64,000 bases of DNA from Mycobacterium pseudokansasii (GTDB lineage Bacteria; Actinomycetota; Actinomycetes; Mycobacteriales; Mycobacteriaceae): contig NZ_UPHU01000001.1 of assembly GCF_900566075.1 (NCBI RefSeq), forward strand, positions 5,270,325 through 5,334,324, written 5' to 3'. The notes below the pieces were generated by a model. It had not been told where the DNA came from, searched no databases, and saw only the letters and a list, made by a program, of their open reading frames with translations. Positions 15,525-24,973 of this stretch are shown here, piece after piece. A program made the position numbers and the translations under genes. The first letter of the stretch is position 1; every line of letters starts with the position of its first letter.

Positions 15525-17219
15525 GTGACTACCGGATTCACCGCGGAGGTGAAGTTGTCAGCAGCACCGGGACGTCCGCTACCCCAGATCACCGCCGAGA
15601 ACGAATTCTTTTGGACCTCAGGTGCGGACGGTGAATTGCGGTTCCAGCAGTGTCGGGCCTGCGACGCGCTGATCCATCCGCCCGCGCCGGTGTGTCGCTA
15701 TTGCCGCTCCCGCGAGATCGGGGTGCGGGCCGTTTCGGGCAGGGCGACGCTGGCCGGGTTCACCATCAACCACCGGTTCAGCCTTCCGGCGCTGCCGGCG
15801 CCGTATGTGGTGGCGCAGGTGGCGATCGCCGAAGACCCCCGGGTCCGGCTGACCACCAACATCGTGGAGTGCGAGCCGGATCGGCTTGAGCTCGGTCAAC
15901 CCGTCGAAGTGGTCTTCGAGCAGATCGAGGACGTCTGGCTGCCGTTGTTCCGGCCGGCGACCGCCGGCGAGCAGGCTCCCCTGCCGGCCGACGACATCGA
16001 GCCACACCGCTTCGGCGAATACGTCCGTCCCATGCTGACCACGGCGAAGTTCGAGGACAAGGTCGCCCTCACCGGCATCGGCATGTCGGCCATCGGGCGC
16101 CGACTGATGGTGGCGCCGCTGTCGCTGACGGTCGACGCCTGTGAGGCCGCCGTCGCCGACGCCGGGCTGAGTTTCGCCGACATCGACGGCCTGTCGACCT
16201 ACCCCGGCGGCGGCAATCTCGGCGGGTTCGGCGAAGGCGGGGTGACCGCCCTGGAGGCGGCGCTGGGCATCCGGCCCACCTGGCACAACGGCGGCATCGA
16301 AACCTTCGGCCCGGGCGGATCGGTGATCGCGGCGATGCTCGCGGTGGCCGGTGGTCTGGCTCGTCACGTGCTGTGTTTCCGCACCCTGTGGGAAGCCACC
16401 TTCAACGAGCTGATGAAACAGGGCAGGGTCGCCCCGCCATTCGGATCGGGGGGCCGCACCACCAGCTGGCAGATCCCGTTCGGCGCCACCTCGGCCGCGC
16501 ACACCCTGGCGATCAACGCGCAACGGCACTGTCACCGTTACGGCACCACCAAAGAAACACTGGGCTGGATCGCGCTGAACCAGCGGGCCAACGCCGAACT
16601 CAACCCCACCGCGGTCTATCGGTCACCGATGACCATGGCCGACTATCTGAACGCGCGGCCCATCACCACACCCTTTGGTCTCTACGACTGCGACGTCCCG
16701 TGCGACGGCGCGGTAGCCGTCGTCGTCTCCGCCGTCGACGCCGCCCGCGACCTGGCCAAGCCCCCGGTGCTGGTGGAAGCCGTCGGGACGCAGATCATCG
16801 AGCGAATCGATTGGGACCAAAGCACTCTCACGCACGAACCGCAGGTGCTGGGCCAGGCCGCGCACCTATGGACGCGCACCTCGCTGCGACCCGACGACGT
16901 CGACGTCGCCGAACTCTACGACGGGTTCACCATGAATTGCCTGTCCTGGATCGAGGCACTGGGATTCTGCGGAATCGGTGAAGCCAAGGAATTCCTGGAC
17001 GGCGGCAAGAACATCGCCCGCGACGGTGTGCTGCCGTTGAATACCCACGGCGGGCAGCTCTCACACGGCCGCACCCACGGAATGGGTCTGCTGCACGAGG
17101 CCGTCAGCCAACTACGCGGCGAAGCCGGCGCACGCCAGGTTGCCGACGCCCGCGTCGGCGTGGTCAGCAGCGGCGGCCTGACGCCCAGCGGAGTGCTCCT
17201 GTTGCGGGCCGACGCATGA
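15525..17219 (+). CDS. DUF35 OB-fold / thiolase-like (lipid-transfer-protein type) fusion
   Basis: A 564-residue fusion. Residues about 20-150 are a DUF35 domain with a zinc ribbon (CRACDALIHPPAPVCRYC) and OB-fold. Residues about 180-560 are a non-condensing thiolase-like domain. The nucleophilic Cys of true thiolases is absent (GPGGSVIAAM at that place), while LYDGFT and THGGQLSHGRTHG remain, as in Ltp2-type retro-aldolases. In cholesterol degradation DUF35 (ChsH2) and Ltp2 are separate interacting proteins; here they are one chain. The start is either GTG 15525 or TTG 15555; the latter has GGAGG at ideal spacing. ATGA overlap follows. Confidence 0.9.
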   Translation: MTTGFTAEVKLSAAPGRPLPQITAENEFFWTSGADGELRFQQCRACDALIHPPAPVCRYCRSREIGVRAVSGRATLAGFTINHRFSLPALPAPYVVAQVAIAEDPRVRLTTNIVECEPDRLELGQPVEVVFEQIEDVWLPLFRPATAGEQAPLPADDIEPHRFGEYVRPMLTTAKFEDKVALTGIGMSAIGRRLMVAPLSLTVDACEAAVADAGLSFADIDGLSTYPGGGNLGGFGEGGVTALEAALGIRPTWHNGGIETFGPGGSVIAAMLAVAGGLARHVLCFRTLWEATFNELMKQGRVAPPFGSGGRTTSWQIPFGATSAAHTLAINAQRHCHRYGTTKETLGWIALNQRANAELNPTAVYRSPMTMADYLNARPITTPFGLYDCDVPCDGAVAVVVSAVDAARDLAKPPVLVEAVGTQIIERIDWDQSTLTHEPQVLGQAAHLWTRTSLRPDDVDVAELYDGFTMNCLSWIEALGFCGIGEAKEFLDGGKNIARDGVLPLNTHGGQLSHGRTHGMGLLHEAVSQLRGEAGARQVADARVGVVSSGGLTPSGVLLLRADA

Positions 17220-18106
17220 ACCGGGCAACCGTGCGTCCGCGGGTGGTCATGGTCGACGGCGTGCCGATGTCGGCACTGGTCGCCGAGGCCCAAGATCCCC
17301 GGGCGGTCGTCGTGGCCCTGCACGGCGGCGGCACCACGTCGACCTATTTCGACTGTCCCGGCCACCCGCAGCTGTCATTGCTACGGCTCGGCGCGACGCT
17401 GGGTTTCACGGTGGTCGCGCTCGACCGCCCCGGCCACGGCAGCTCGGCGCCGTATCCCGAAGCCGTGCACAGTCCGCAGCAGCGGGTTGAGCTTGCCTTC
17501 GGAGCCGTGGAGCGCATCCTGGGACCGCGCCCGCGCGGCGCGGGCCTGTTCCTGATGGGTCATTCCGGTGGCTGCGAGTTGGTGCTGCGGATGGCCGCCA
17601 GCCCGCTCGGCGCCGGGCTGATCGGCCTCGAACTGGGCGGCACCGGACGGCGCTACCACCCGGCCGCCAAGGACGTCATGCGAGCGGCCGCCCAACAGGA
17701 CCGCCCGCCCGGGGTACGCGAGCTGTTGTGGGAGCCGATGCGGTTGTATCCGGCCGACATCATCAGCGCAATCACCAACTCGTCCGTCGCGCCCCGTTAC
17801 GAGCGGAGCGTGGCATTGAACTGGTCGCACCGGGATTTCCCCGAGCTGGCACCTGGGGTTCGGGTCCCGGTGCGGTTCACCCTCGGCCGGCACGACAACG
17901 TCTTTCGATCAGACCCGCAAGCTTTGGCCGAAATTGCCGACATGTTCTCGGCGGCAGCATGTTTCGTCAGCGAGCTGCAGGACGAGGCCGGGCACAATCT
18001 CAGTCTCGGTCACAGCGCCGCCGACTATCACCGCAAGGTCTTTGCGTTTGTGCACGAGTGCGTGCAACTACGCCCGGCGGCTACCGACGATCAGGAGGCC
18101 GGTTGA
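17216..18106 (+). CDS. Alpha/beta hydrolase
   Basis: A 296-residue alpha/beta-hydrolase. The nucleophile elbow is LMGHSGGCELVL (GxSxG), with ALDRPGHGSS before it and the acid/His region DEAGHNLSLGH near the end. ATG 17216 overlaps the TGA of the thiolase fusion (ATGA), so it is in the same operon. It probably hydrolyses an ester or thioester intermediate; the substrate is unknown. Confidence 0.87.
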   Translation: MNRATVRPRVVMVDGVPMSALVAEAQDPRAVVVALHGGGTTSTYFDCPGHPQLSLLRLGATLGFTVVALDRPGHGSSAPYPEAVHSPQQRVELAFGAVERILGPRPRGAGLFLMGHSGGCELVLRMAASPLGAGLIGLELGGTGRRYHPAAKDVMRAAAQQDRPPGVRELLWEPMRLYPADIISAITNSSVAPRYERSVALNWSHRDFPELAPGVRVPVRFTLGRHDNVFRSDPQALAEIADMFSAAACFVSELQDEAGHNLSLGHSAADYHRKVFAFVHECVQLRPAATDDQEAG

Positions 18107-18203
18107 TGTTTCCCGCCCGCCCGCAAGCCGCTACCGTTACCGTTACAGTCGAACGCTCAGTCGTAACGATTCCGCTCGCGACCCGGTGCTCAAGGAGTGT
18201 GCC

Positions 18204-19409
18204 ATGACCACCTCGAAGGTTGTCTTCGATCCGTTCTCCGAGGAATTCTTCAACGGCGCCTGGGACACCTACCGACGGATGCAACAAGAAGCGCCGGTCT
18301 ACTACAGCGAGGAATACGACTTCTACGCGCTGACCCGCCACGTTGACGTGGCCGCGGGGCTCAAAGACTTCCAGACGTACTCGTCGGCCTACGGAATCGA
18401 CCTTGCGATGGTGCGAACCGGGCAGCCGTCGCCGCACAAGGCGATCATCTTCATGGATCCCCCCGAGCACCGCCACATGCGCAGCCTGCTCAACAAGGTC
18501 TTCACGCCGCGCGCCATCCAGTCGCAGCGGCCGACGGTCATCGACAAGATCGACAAGTACCTGGGCGCGGTTGATCCCGATGGCTTCGACGCGGTGCAGG
18601 AGTTTTCCGCGCCGTTCCCGGTCGAGGTGATCACCACCATGCTCGGAGTGCCCGAAGAGTATGCCCAGCAAGTGCGGCATTGGATCGACGAGTCGTTGCA
18701 CCGTGAGCCCGGGCAAGTGGAGGTCGGCGAAAAGGGCATGCAAGCCAACATCAACACGGCGATGCTCTACTACGAGCTGGTCCGGCAACGTCGCGCCGAA
18801 CCGCGCGATGACCTGTTCACCAAGTTGATCAGCGCCGAGATCGAACGTGACGACGGACAGCTCACCAAGCTCGACGACCTCGAAATAGCAGGCTTCGCCA
18901 CACTATTGGGAGGAGCCGGCGCCGAGACCGTGACCAAGCTGGTCGGCAATGCCCCGGTGGTGTTCGCCCGGTTTCCCGACCAGTGGCAGAAGTTGCTCGA
19001 CGATCGCAGCAAGATCCCCGCCGCGGTCGAAGAATTGCTGCGCTATGAGGCGCCGTCGCAGTATCAGGTCCGCCGTTCGATGCGAGAGGTCGAGCTGCAC
19101 GGCGTCACCATTCCGGCGGGCAAGCCGGTGTTCCTCATCAACGGCGCCGCCAACCGCGATCCGCAAGTCTGGACCGATCCCGACAGATTCGACATCGACC
19201 GCGACCCGCACGAAGCCACCAATCTGGGCTTCGGGTACGGGATTCACAGCTGTCTGGGCGCGGCGCTGGCCCGGATGGAGAGCGCGATCGCGCTGGAGAA
19301 GCTGCTGGACTTCATGCCTCGCTACGAGGTGGACTGGGCACACTGCAACCGGGTCCATATGCAAAACGTCGCCGGCTGGCAGAACGTGCCGGTGCGGGTG
19401 CTGCGGTGA
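18204..19409 (+). CDS. Cytochrome P450
   Basis: A 401-residue P450. The heme loop FGYGIHSCLGAALAR has its axial Cys near residue 350, and the I-helix segment is GGAGAETVTK (AGxET variant). ATG 18204 is preceded by AAGGAG. It is followed after 10 bases by its own small ferredoxin. It lies 97 bases after the hydrolase and could be transcribed with the thiolase-hydrolase genes or from its own promoter. The length is standard. Substrate unknown. Confidence 0.93.
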   Translation: MTTSKVVFDPFSEEFFNGAWDTYRRMQQEAPVYYSEEYDFYALTRHVDVAAGLKDFQTYSSAYGIDLAMVRTGQPSPHKAIIFMDPPEHRHMRSLLNKVFTPRAIQSQRPTVIDKIDKYLGAVDPDGFDAVQEFSAPFPVEVITTMLGVPEEYAQQVRHWIDESLHREPGQVEVGEKGMQANINTAMLYYELVRQRRAEPRDDLFTKLISAEIERDDGQLTKLDDLEIAGFATLLGGAGAETVTKLVGNAPVVFARFPDQWQKLLDDRSKIPAAVEELLRYEAPSQYQVRRSMREVELHGVTIPAGKPVFLINGAANRDPQVWTDPDRFDIDRDPHEATNLGFGYGIHSCLGAALARMESAIALEKLLDFMPRYEVDWAHCNRVHMQNVAGWQNVPVRVLR

Positions 19410-19419
19410 GGAGGCCGCA

Positions 19420-19611
19420 ATGAGAATCGAAGTCGATTGGGATCTGTGTGAGAGCAACGCCGTATGCATGGGCATCGCCCCGGAGGTGTTCCGGGTCGGC
19501 GACGACGACATGCTGACCGTCTTGCAGCCGGAGGTCACTCCCGGAAACGAGGCGCTGGTGCGCGAGGCGGTGCGGCAGTGCCCCCGCCAAGCGATTTCGC
19601 TTGTCGACTAG
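19420..19611 (+). CDS. [3Fe-4S]-type ferredoxin, partner of the 18204 P450
   Basis: A 63-residue ferredoxin with cluster residues C10, C16 and a C-terminal CP. The variable position inside CxxNxxC is Asn13. ATG 19420 follows GAGGAGG, the best Shine-Dalgarno of the ferredoxin genes here. It lies 10 bases after the P450 stop, so it is almost certainly that enzyme's electron donor. It converges on another ferredoxin gene at 19741. Confidence 0.92.
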   Translation: MRIEVDWDLCESNAVCMGIAPEVFRVGDDDMLTVLQPEVTPGNEALVREAVRQCPRQAISLVD

Positions 19612-19740
19612 CACTAGCGAGCCGTTTGCGCCCGGTGGCGGTGACGGTGGAGCAGCCAGCGCCACCACAATTGCCGGCGCCGCGCCCCGGACCGGTGCCG
19701 CCGGGGCGGCCGGCCTCGATGGCCTGCCCGGCTGATCCGG

Positions 19741-19929
19741 TCAGCGCTCTTTGATCGCCTGCTCCGGACAGCATTCGATGGCCTCGCGGGCGGCCTCCTC
19801 GAATTCCGTTGGCACATCCGAGGTTATCGCTTCGGCGTAACCGTCGTCGGTCAGGCGGAAGACTTCGGGGCACAGCGTCAGGCACATACCATGCCCGCGG
19901 CAGCACTGGTCGTCAACCCACACCCTCAT
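19741..19929 (-). CDS. [3Fe-4S]-type ferredoxin, partner of the 19926 P450
   Basis: A 62-residue ferredoxin. The cluster motif is C10-R-G-H-G-M-C16 with a later CP, so His is at the variable position, as in the 151 protein. There are extra cysteines at residue 9 and at residue 20 (CLTLCPEVF). These could allow a different cluster, but the adjacent Cys9/Cys10 pair is more likely neutral. ATG 19929 overlaps the P450 TGA (ATGA). Confidence 0.9.
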   Translation of the reverse strand: MRVWVDDQCCRGHGMCLTLCPEVFRLTDDGYAEAITSDVPTEFEEAAREAIECCPEQAIKER

Positions 19930-21197
19930 GCCGGCGTGAACTCCAGGTGCAGTTCGGTCAGGCCGCGCAGGATGTAAGTCGGAACATAGTGGTAGCGGCG
20001 GTCATTCGCGGGACCGTGGATCCGCTCGTCGATCCTGATGTCCGATGTCCGGTCGAGCAGCCGCTCCAGCGCCACCCGGGTCTCGGCACGCGCCAGCGGC
20101 GCACCGGGACAGCTGTGGATCCCCCGCCCGAACGACAGATGCTGGCGGGCGTTCCTGCGGGCCGGGTCGAACGCGGCGGGCTCGGTGAACCGGCGCGGAT
20201 CCCGATTGGCCGCGGCCTGCAGAACCATCACCGTCGTACCGGCCGGCAGGTCGATACCGCCCACGTTGACCGGTACCCGGGACAAGCGGAAGTCTCCCTT
20301 GACCGGGCTCTCGATGCGCAGCGCTTCCTCGATGAAGTTGGGGATCAGGCTGCGATCCTTGCGCAACTGCGCCTGGATGTCGGATCGCTCCCCGATGACC
20401 TGCAAGGCGGCACCCAACAACCGCACCGTGGTTTCCTGGCCCGCCGAAAAGACATTGCAGGCAACCCGGGCCACGTCCTCGACGCTCGGGATGGAGCCGT
20501 CGGGGAAGGTGGCGGTGGCCAGGCCGGTCAGCACGTCGTCGCGGGGCTGGCGGCGGCGGTCGCGGACGTAGTCGGCGAAGGTTCCGTAGAGAAATTCCAG
20601 CGGGTTGTGCGCCAACGGTTTCTCGCCGGTGCCGCCGACACCGCCACCGGCGTGACGGTGGATGTTGGTGACGAAGGTTCCGCGATCTTCGTCGGGGACA
20701 CCGAGCAAGTCGGCGATGACCAGCAGCGTGAACGGGCTCGCGAAGTCCTTGATGAAATCACCTTGTCCCGCAGCCAGGTACCCGTCGAGCACCCGGTCGG
20801 CGAGCAGCCACATGGCGTCCTCGTTTTCCTTGAGGCGCTTAGGGGTGATCAGCCGCATCAACAGGGCGCGATGGTTGGTATGTGTCGGCGGGTCCAGGGT
20901 GGGCAGCTGGTCGCTGAACGGCAGCTCGTCGCGGTGCCGCTCGATCAGTTCGGTGACGTCGTCACCCTCGAGCGGCACCGGGAAACGCGGAAACGGTCCC
21001 GTCACCGAGATACAGGAGGAAAACGTGTCGGCGTCGTTCAACACCGCCACGGCTTCATCCCAGCCGGTCACCATCGTCACCCCGTAGTGGTCTTCGCGGG
21101 TCACCGGGCAGCGCTCGCGCAGCGCCTCGTAATAGGGGTAAGGATTCTCGACGAGCCGCTCGTCGCGGAAGAAGTCCAGCTCGCCGTATTCGCTCAC
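19926..21197 (-). CDS. Cytochrome P450
   Basis: A 423-residue P450. The heme loop is FGRGIHSCPGAPLAR, the I-helix segment NVFSAGQETTVRLL, and the ExxR region EEALRIESP. I place the start at GTG 21197 (VSEYGELDFF), preceded by GGGAGG. The frame stays open to 21293, but the extra residues do not look like P450. It overlaps its ferredoxin by ATGA. Degenerate operator site 7 (21219) lies 22 bases before the start. Confidence 0.92.
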   Translation of the reverse strand: MSEYGELDFFRDERLVENPYPYYEALRERCPVTREDHYGVTMVTGWDEAVAVLNDADTFSSCISVTGPFPRFPVPLEGDDVTELIERHRDELPFSDQLPTLDPPTHTNHRALLMRLITPKRLKENEDAMWLLADRVLDGYLAAGQGDFIKDFASPFTLLVIADLLGVPDEDRGTFVTNIHRHAGGGVGGTGEKPLAHNPLEFLYGTFADYVRDRRRQPRDDVLTGLATATFPDGSIPSVEDVARVACNVFSAGQETTVRLLGAALQVIGERSDIQAQLRKDRSLIPNFIEEALRIESPVKGDFRLSRVPVNVGGIDLPAGTTVMVLQAAANRDPRRFTEPAAFDPARRNARQHLSFGRGIHSCPGAPLARAETRVALERLLDRTSDIRIDERIHGPANDRRYHYVPTYILRGLTELHLEFTPA

Positions 21198-21218
21198 GAG
21201 AACCTCCCTCTCACTGAT

Positions 21219-21233
21219 GAGTATGACATTTCC
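21219..21233. promoter_or_regulatory. Operator-like palindrome GAGTAT-GAC-ATTTCC (site 7, weak)
   Basis: It matches the GAGAAT-N3-ATTCTC consensus at 9 of 12 arm positions. It lies between the P450 start (21197, -) and the thiolase stop (21331, -), just upstream of the P450 ribosome binding site. Its position supports function; the match alone is weak. Confidence 0.35.
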
Positions 21234-21330
21234 ATAGGAGGTGGCCGCCGTCAACGTGACCTCGCGCCGACCGTGAATAAGGCGACGGGACACGCTGAAA
21301 TGGCGTCGCCAGATTCACCGTCGGGCGGGC

Positions 21331-22479
21331 TCAATTCATCAGCTCGACCACCGTGGCGTTGGCCGTGCCGCCGCCTTCGCACATGGTCTGCAGGCCGTAG
21401 CGAATTCCGTTGTCGCGCATGTGATGAACCATGCGGGTCATCAGCACCGCGCCGGAGGCGCCCAGCGGATGGCCGAGCGCGATCGCCCCACCGAGCGGGT
21501 TCAGCCGATCCGGGTCGGCCCCGGTCTCGGCCAGCCAGGCCAGCGGCACCGGCGCGAAGGCCTCGTTGACTTCGAATACGCCGACCTCGTCGAGAGCGAT
21601 GCCCGACTTGCGCAGCACCTTTTCGGTCGCCGGAATCGGTCCGGTGAGCATGAGCACCGGGTCCGCGCCGGTGACCGCGCCGGCCCGGTAGCGCACGATC
21701 GGCGTCAAGCCCAGCTCCAGCGCCAGCTGCGAGGTCGTCACCAGTAGTGCCGCGGCGCCATCGGAGATCTGCGACGAGTTGCCGGCGTGGATCACCCCGT
21801 CCTCGACGAAGGCCGGCTTGAGCGCGGCCAGCTTCTCGACCGTCGTGCCGCGCCGCACGCCCTCGTCGGCGTTGACGACGGTCCCGTCGTCGGCGAAAAC
21901 CGGGACGATCTGCTCGGTGAAGGCGCCGCCGTCCTGGGCCGCGGCGGCCCGCTCGTGCGACAGCGCGGAGTAGTCGTCGAGTCTGGTACGGGACAAGCCC
22001 CACTTCGTGGCGATCATCTCCGCGGACAGGCCTTGGTTGAACGAGAAGTTGTCATAGCGGGCAAGCACTTTCGGCCCGTACGGCATTCCCGTTGCCCTGG
22101 CGGACCCGAGCGGTACCCGGCTCATGACCTCGACACCACCGGCCACCACGATGTCCTGCTGGCCCGACATCACCGCGTGCACCGCGAAGTCGAGGGCCTG
22201 CTGGCTGGATCCGCAAGCCCGGTTGACGGTGGTGCCCGGAATGCTCTCCGGCCAGCCCGCAGCCAGGACCGAGAAGCGTCCAATATTGCTCGACTGGTCG
22301 CCGACCTGGGACACGCAGCCCCAGATCACGTCGTCGATGATGTCTGGACTGACCCCGGTGCGCTCCAGCAGTTCGTTGAGCACGACCGCGGAGAGGTCTG
22401 CGGGATGGATGCCGGACAACCCGCCGTTGCGCTTGCCTACAGCGGTACGGACGGCTTCGACGATGACTGTTTCCCGCAT
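21331..22479 (-). CDS. Acetyl-CoA acetyltransferase / thiolase
   Basis: A 382-residue thiolase with all catalytic motifs: nucleophilic Cys in NRACGSSQQA, His in ALGHPLGASGA, and the second Cys in MCEGGGTAN. It should catalyse thiolytic cleavage of 3-ketoacyl-CoA or the reverse condensation, unlike the non-thiolase fusion at 15525. ATG 22479 starts MRETVIVEAVRT, the typical family N-terminus; the longer open frame upstream is non-homologous. It precedes the P450-ferredoxin pair on the same strand, 133 bases apart. Confidence 0.95.
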   Translation of the reverse strand: MRETVIVEAVRTAVGKRNGGLSGIHPADLSAVVLNELLERTGVSPDIIDDVIWGCVSQVGDQSSNIGRFSVLAAGWPESIPGTTVNRACGSSQQALDFAVHAVMSGQQDIVVAGGVEVMSRVPLGSARATGMPYGPKVLARYDNFSFNQGLSAEMIATKWGLSRTRLDDYSALSHERAAAAQDGGAFTEQIVPVFADDGTVVNADEGVRRGTTVEKLAALKPAFVEDGVIHAGNSSQISDGAAALLVTTSQLALELGLTPIVRYRAGAVTGADPVLMLTGPIPATEKVLRKSGIALDEVGVFEVNEAFAPVPLAWLAETGADPDRLNPLGGAIALGHPLGASGAVLMTRMVHHMRDNGIRYGLQTMCEGGGTANATVVELMN

Positions 22480-22724
22480 GCGTCTGCTCCGATCTCGACA
22501 CCGGTACCCGCCCCATCGACCAGTAAACCCAGTAAACGAAGCCTTGCAACATACGGCGGTCGCATCGAACGTATCTCGAGGAAACCCCAATGTGGTGTGG
22601 CGTGTGACGTAAAATCTCTTCCTGCCAAGGTGCTCGAGTTGGCGTGGTCGCCCACACGGCGTTGGGAGGCGCTACCCGCGCTGGCCCGTCTCATGCAACG
22701 CCGCCGGGAGAAGAGGCGACTGTC

Positions 22725-24686
22725 ATGAATTTTTCCGTGATGCCACCCGAGATCAACTCGTTGCGGATCTTTGCTGGCGCGGGCTCGGCGCCGATGCTGG
22801 AGGCTGCCGTGGCCTGGGACAGCCTCGCCGCTGAGTTGGGCTCGGCAGCGCAGTCGTTCGGGTCTGTGACCGCGGGGTTGGCGGGTCAGGCGTGGCAAGG
22901 TGCGGCGTCGAGGGCAATGGTGGCGGCGGCTGCGCCCTACTCGGGATGGTTGAGCACGGCGGCGGCCCGGGCCGCGGCGGCGTCGGCTCAGGCCAAAGCC
23001 GTGGCGAGCGCATTCGAGACGGCTCGCGTGGCCATGGTTCATCCGTTGGCGGTGGCGGCCAATCGCAATGCGTTCGTGCGGTTGGTGTTGTCGAATGTAT
23101 TCGGTCAAAATGCACCGGCGATTGCCTCGGCGGAGGCCCAGTACGAGCAGATGTGGGCTACCGATGTTGCCGCGATGGTGGGTTACCACGGCGGCGCGTC
23201 GGCGGCGGCGGCGCAGTTGCAGTCGTGGCAGACGGGTCTGCAGCAGGCGTTGTCGGGCGCGCTCGGCCTACCTGCCCGCGCCGCCGCGGCTCCGACGCAA
23301 GCCCCTGCGGGCGGCTCCGCCGCGGCCGGCGCGGCGGCGGCCACACCCATCGGGAACAACGGCAACCTACAGCTGGGCGGCGGAAACACCGGTGATTCCA
23401 ATCTGGGCAGCGGTAACATCGGCAACGCCAACCTCGGCAGTGGAAACACCGGCAACGCCAACCTGGGCGGCGGAAACATCGGCAACGCCAACCTGGGCAG
23501 CGGGAACAAGGGCAATATCAACGTCGGTAACGGAAACTTCGGTTCCGCAAACTTCGGCGACGGAAATATCGGCATCAGAAACGCCGGCGCCGGAAACAAC
23601 GGCACCGCCAACTCCGGCGCCGGTAACTTTGGCACCGGTAACTTCGGCTTCGGAAACATTGGCAACGGAAACTTCGGTGGCGGCAACATCGGACCCGGAA
23701 ACTTCGGCGACGGGAACAACGGCAGCACAAACGTAGGCAGCGGAAATCTCGGCAACTTCAACCTCGGTAGCGGCAACCTCGGCAGCAACAACGTCGGCTT
23801 TGGAAACCACGGCAACAACAACGTGGGCTTCGGGCTCACTGGCAACAACCAGGTGGGTATCGGCGGACTGAATTCGGGAAACAACAACATCGGTTTCGGG
23901 AATTCGGGCGACAACAATATCGGCTTCTTCAACTCGGGCAATAACAACGTGGGCTTCTTCAATTCGGGCAACGGCAATGTCGGGTTCGGGAATTCGGGAG
24001 CCACCAACGGCGGCTCTTGGAACGCGGGCGGCGGCAACACCGGCTTCGGGAACGCGGGCTTCACCAACACGGGCGTCGGAAACGCAGGCGACACCAATAC
24101 GGGCTTCGGGAACGCGGGCCGCCTCAACGCGGGCTATGGAAACGCAGGCATCTTGAATGCGGGCTACGGAAACGCGGGAAATGTCAATGCGGGCTTCGGC
24201 AATGCGGGCATCCAAAACACGGGCTGGGAAAACTCGGGAACCGTTAATACCGGTTTCGGGAATGCAGGTATGGCCAACACGGGATGGGGAAACTCAGGCA
24301 ACATCAACACGGGCTTCCTTAACTCGACAAACCTGAGCACGGGTGTGGGGAATTTGGGTTCGGTGGGCTTGAACTCGGGCTTCGGTCATACCGGCGCGAA
24401 TAACTCGGGCTTCTTCAACACCAGTACCGGCGGCTTTAACTCGGGCTTCTTCAACTCGGGCGCCGGTGGCTTTAATTCGGGTATCAATAATTCGGGCGCC
24501 TCCAACGTGGGAATCAACAATTCAGGCTTTACCAACATTGGCATAGCCAATACGGGCGCCCGCAACGCCGGCATCGCCAACTCCGCCCCCAACATCGTCA
24601 TCGGCACCTCCGGCGTAGCAAACTCGGCTACGTTCAGCTCGGGCGGCTTCAACACCGGAACCTCGCTGTCGGGTTTCTTCCATTAA
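22725..24686 (+). CDS. PPE-MPTR family protein
   Basis: A 653-residue PPE protein. The N-terminal PPE domain (about 1-180) starts [15 protein letters not shown], with the WxG-like GQAWQGAAS turn. It is followed by an Ala/Pro linker and then a long array of NxGxGNxG-type pentapeptides (about 215-650), the MPTR subfamily. Such proteins are exported by type VII secretion and found at the cell surface. ATG 22725 is preceded by GGGAGAAGAGG. It is not paired with a PE gene. The repeat region gives long antisense frames that are artefacts. Confidence 0.96.
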   Translation: MNFSVMPPEINSLRIFAGAGSAPMLEAAVAWDSLAAELGSAAQSFGSVTAGLAGQAWQGAASRAMVAAAAPYSGWLSTAAARAAAASAQAKAVASAFETARVAMVHPLAVAANRNAFVRLVLSNVFGQNAPAIASAEAQYEQMWATDVAAMVGYHGGASAAAAQLQSWQTGLQQALSGALGLPARAAAAPTQAPAGGSAAAGAAAATPIGNNGNLQLGGGNTGDSNLGSGNIGNANLGSGNTGNANLGGGNIGNANLGSGNKGNINVGNGNFGSANFGDGNIGIRNAGAGNNGTANSGAGNFGTGNFGFGNIGNGNFGGGNIGPGNFGDGNNGSTNVGSGNLGNFNLGSGNLGSNNVGFGNHGNNNVGFGLTGNNQVGIGGLNSGNNNIGFGNSGDNNIGFFNSGNNNVGFFNSGNGNVGFGNSGATNGGSWNAGGGNTGFGNAGFTNTGVGNAGDTNTGFGNAGRLNAGYGNAGILNAGYGNAGNVNAGFGNAGIQNTGWENSGTVNTGFGNAGMANTGWGNSGNINTGFLNSTNLSTGVGNLGSVGLNSGFGHTGANNSGFFNTSTGGFNSGFFNSGAGGFNSGINNSGASNVGINNSGFTNIGIANTGARNAGIANSAPNIVIGTSGVANSATFSSGGFNTGTSLSGFFH

Positions 24687-24973
24687 CGAATCCGGCAACC
24701 CGACCTACTGTGCCGCACGTTCGGCGCCAAAACCCGGCTATCACCAGTACGCCGAATTGTCGGCCAGCCAGAATAACGCGAATGAGTCGACCTGCGTTTG
24801 TACCAAGCCTGCACCGATTCGAGATCCCGCACGGTTGGACGGTTCGGCAAGGCACTCAATAGCTCCTCGGCAGCTTCGGTCATGTGCCCCAAGGAAATTC
24901 AGAATCGTCTCCGGACTGATCGGTGCGACCTTCATCGGGCGTGGCGCGGCCGGCGAATCGGCCCGTGGACGCC
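24687..24973 (-). pseudogene. Region with a 3' remnant of an acyl-CoA dehydrogenase
   Basis: On the minus strand at about 24879-24935 the frame reads MKVAPISPETILNFLGAHD. This closely matches the C-terminus of the ACAD at 29444 (KIAPISQEMILNFLGEH). The rest of that ACAD is absent, and the surrounding frames have no family resemblance that I recognise. The 287-base region between the PPE gene and the TetR gene is therefore gene debris. Confidence 0.65.

Noticed and set aside
18100..18203. Possible GAGAAT-type operator upstream of the 18204 P450
   Set aside because: The best match has too few consensus positions; the P450 may be read from the operon promoter at site 3.
19809..21569. A 586-codon open frame on the plus strand
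   Set aside because: It lies antisense to a clear P450 and ferredoxin; long antisense frames are usual in high-GC DNA.
23183..24215. Long open frames on the minus strand opposite the PPE-MPTR repeats (over 280 codons)
   Set aside because: They mirror the periodic repeat on the other strand, have repetitive low-complexity translations and no start context.
24683..24892. A 69-codon minus-strand frame after the PPE gene
   Set aside because: No family resemblance, and it overlaps the ACAD remnant in another frame; treated as debris.
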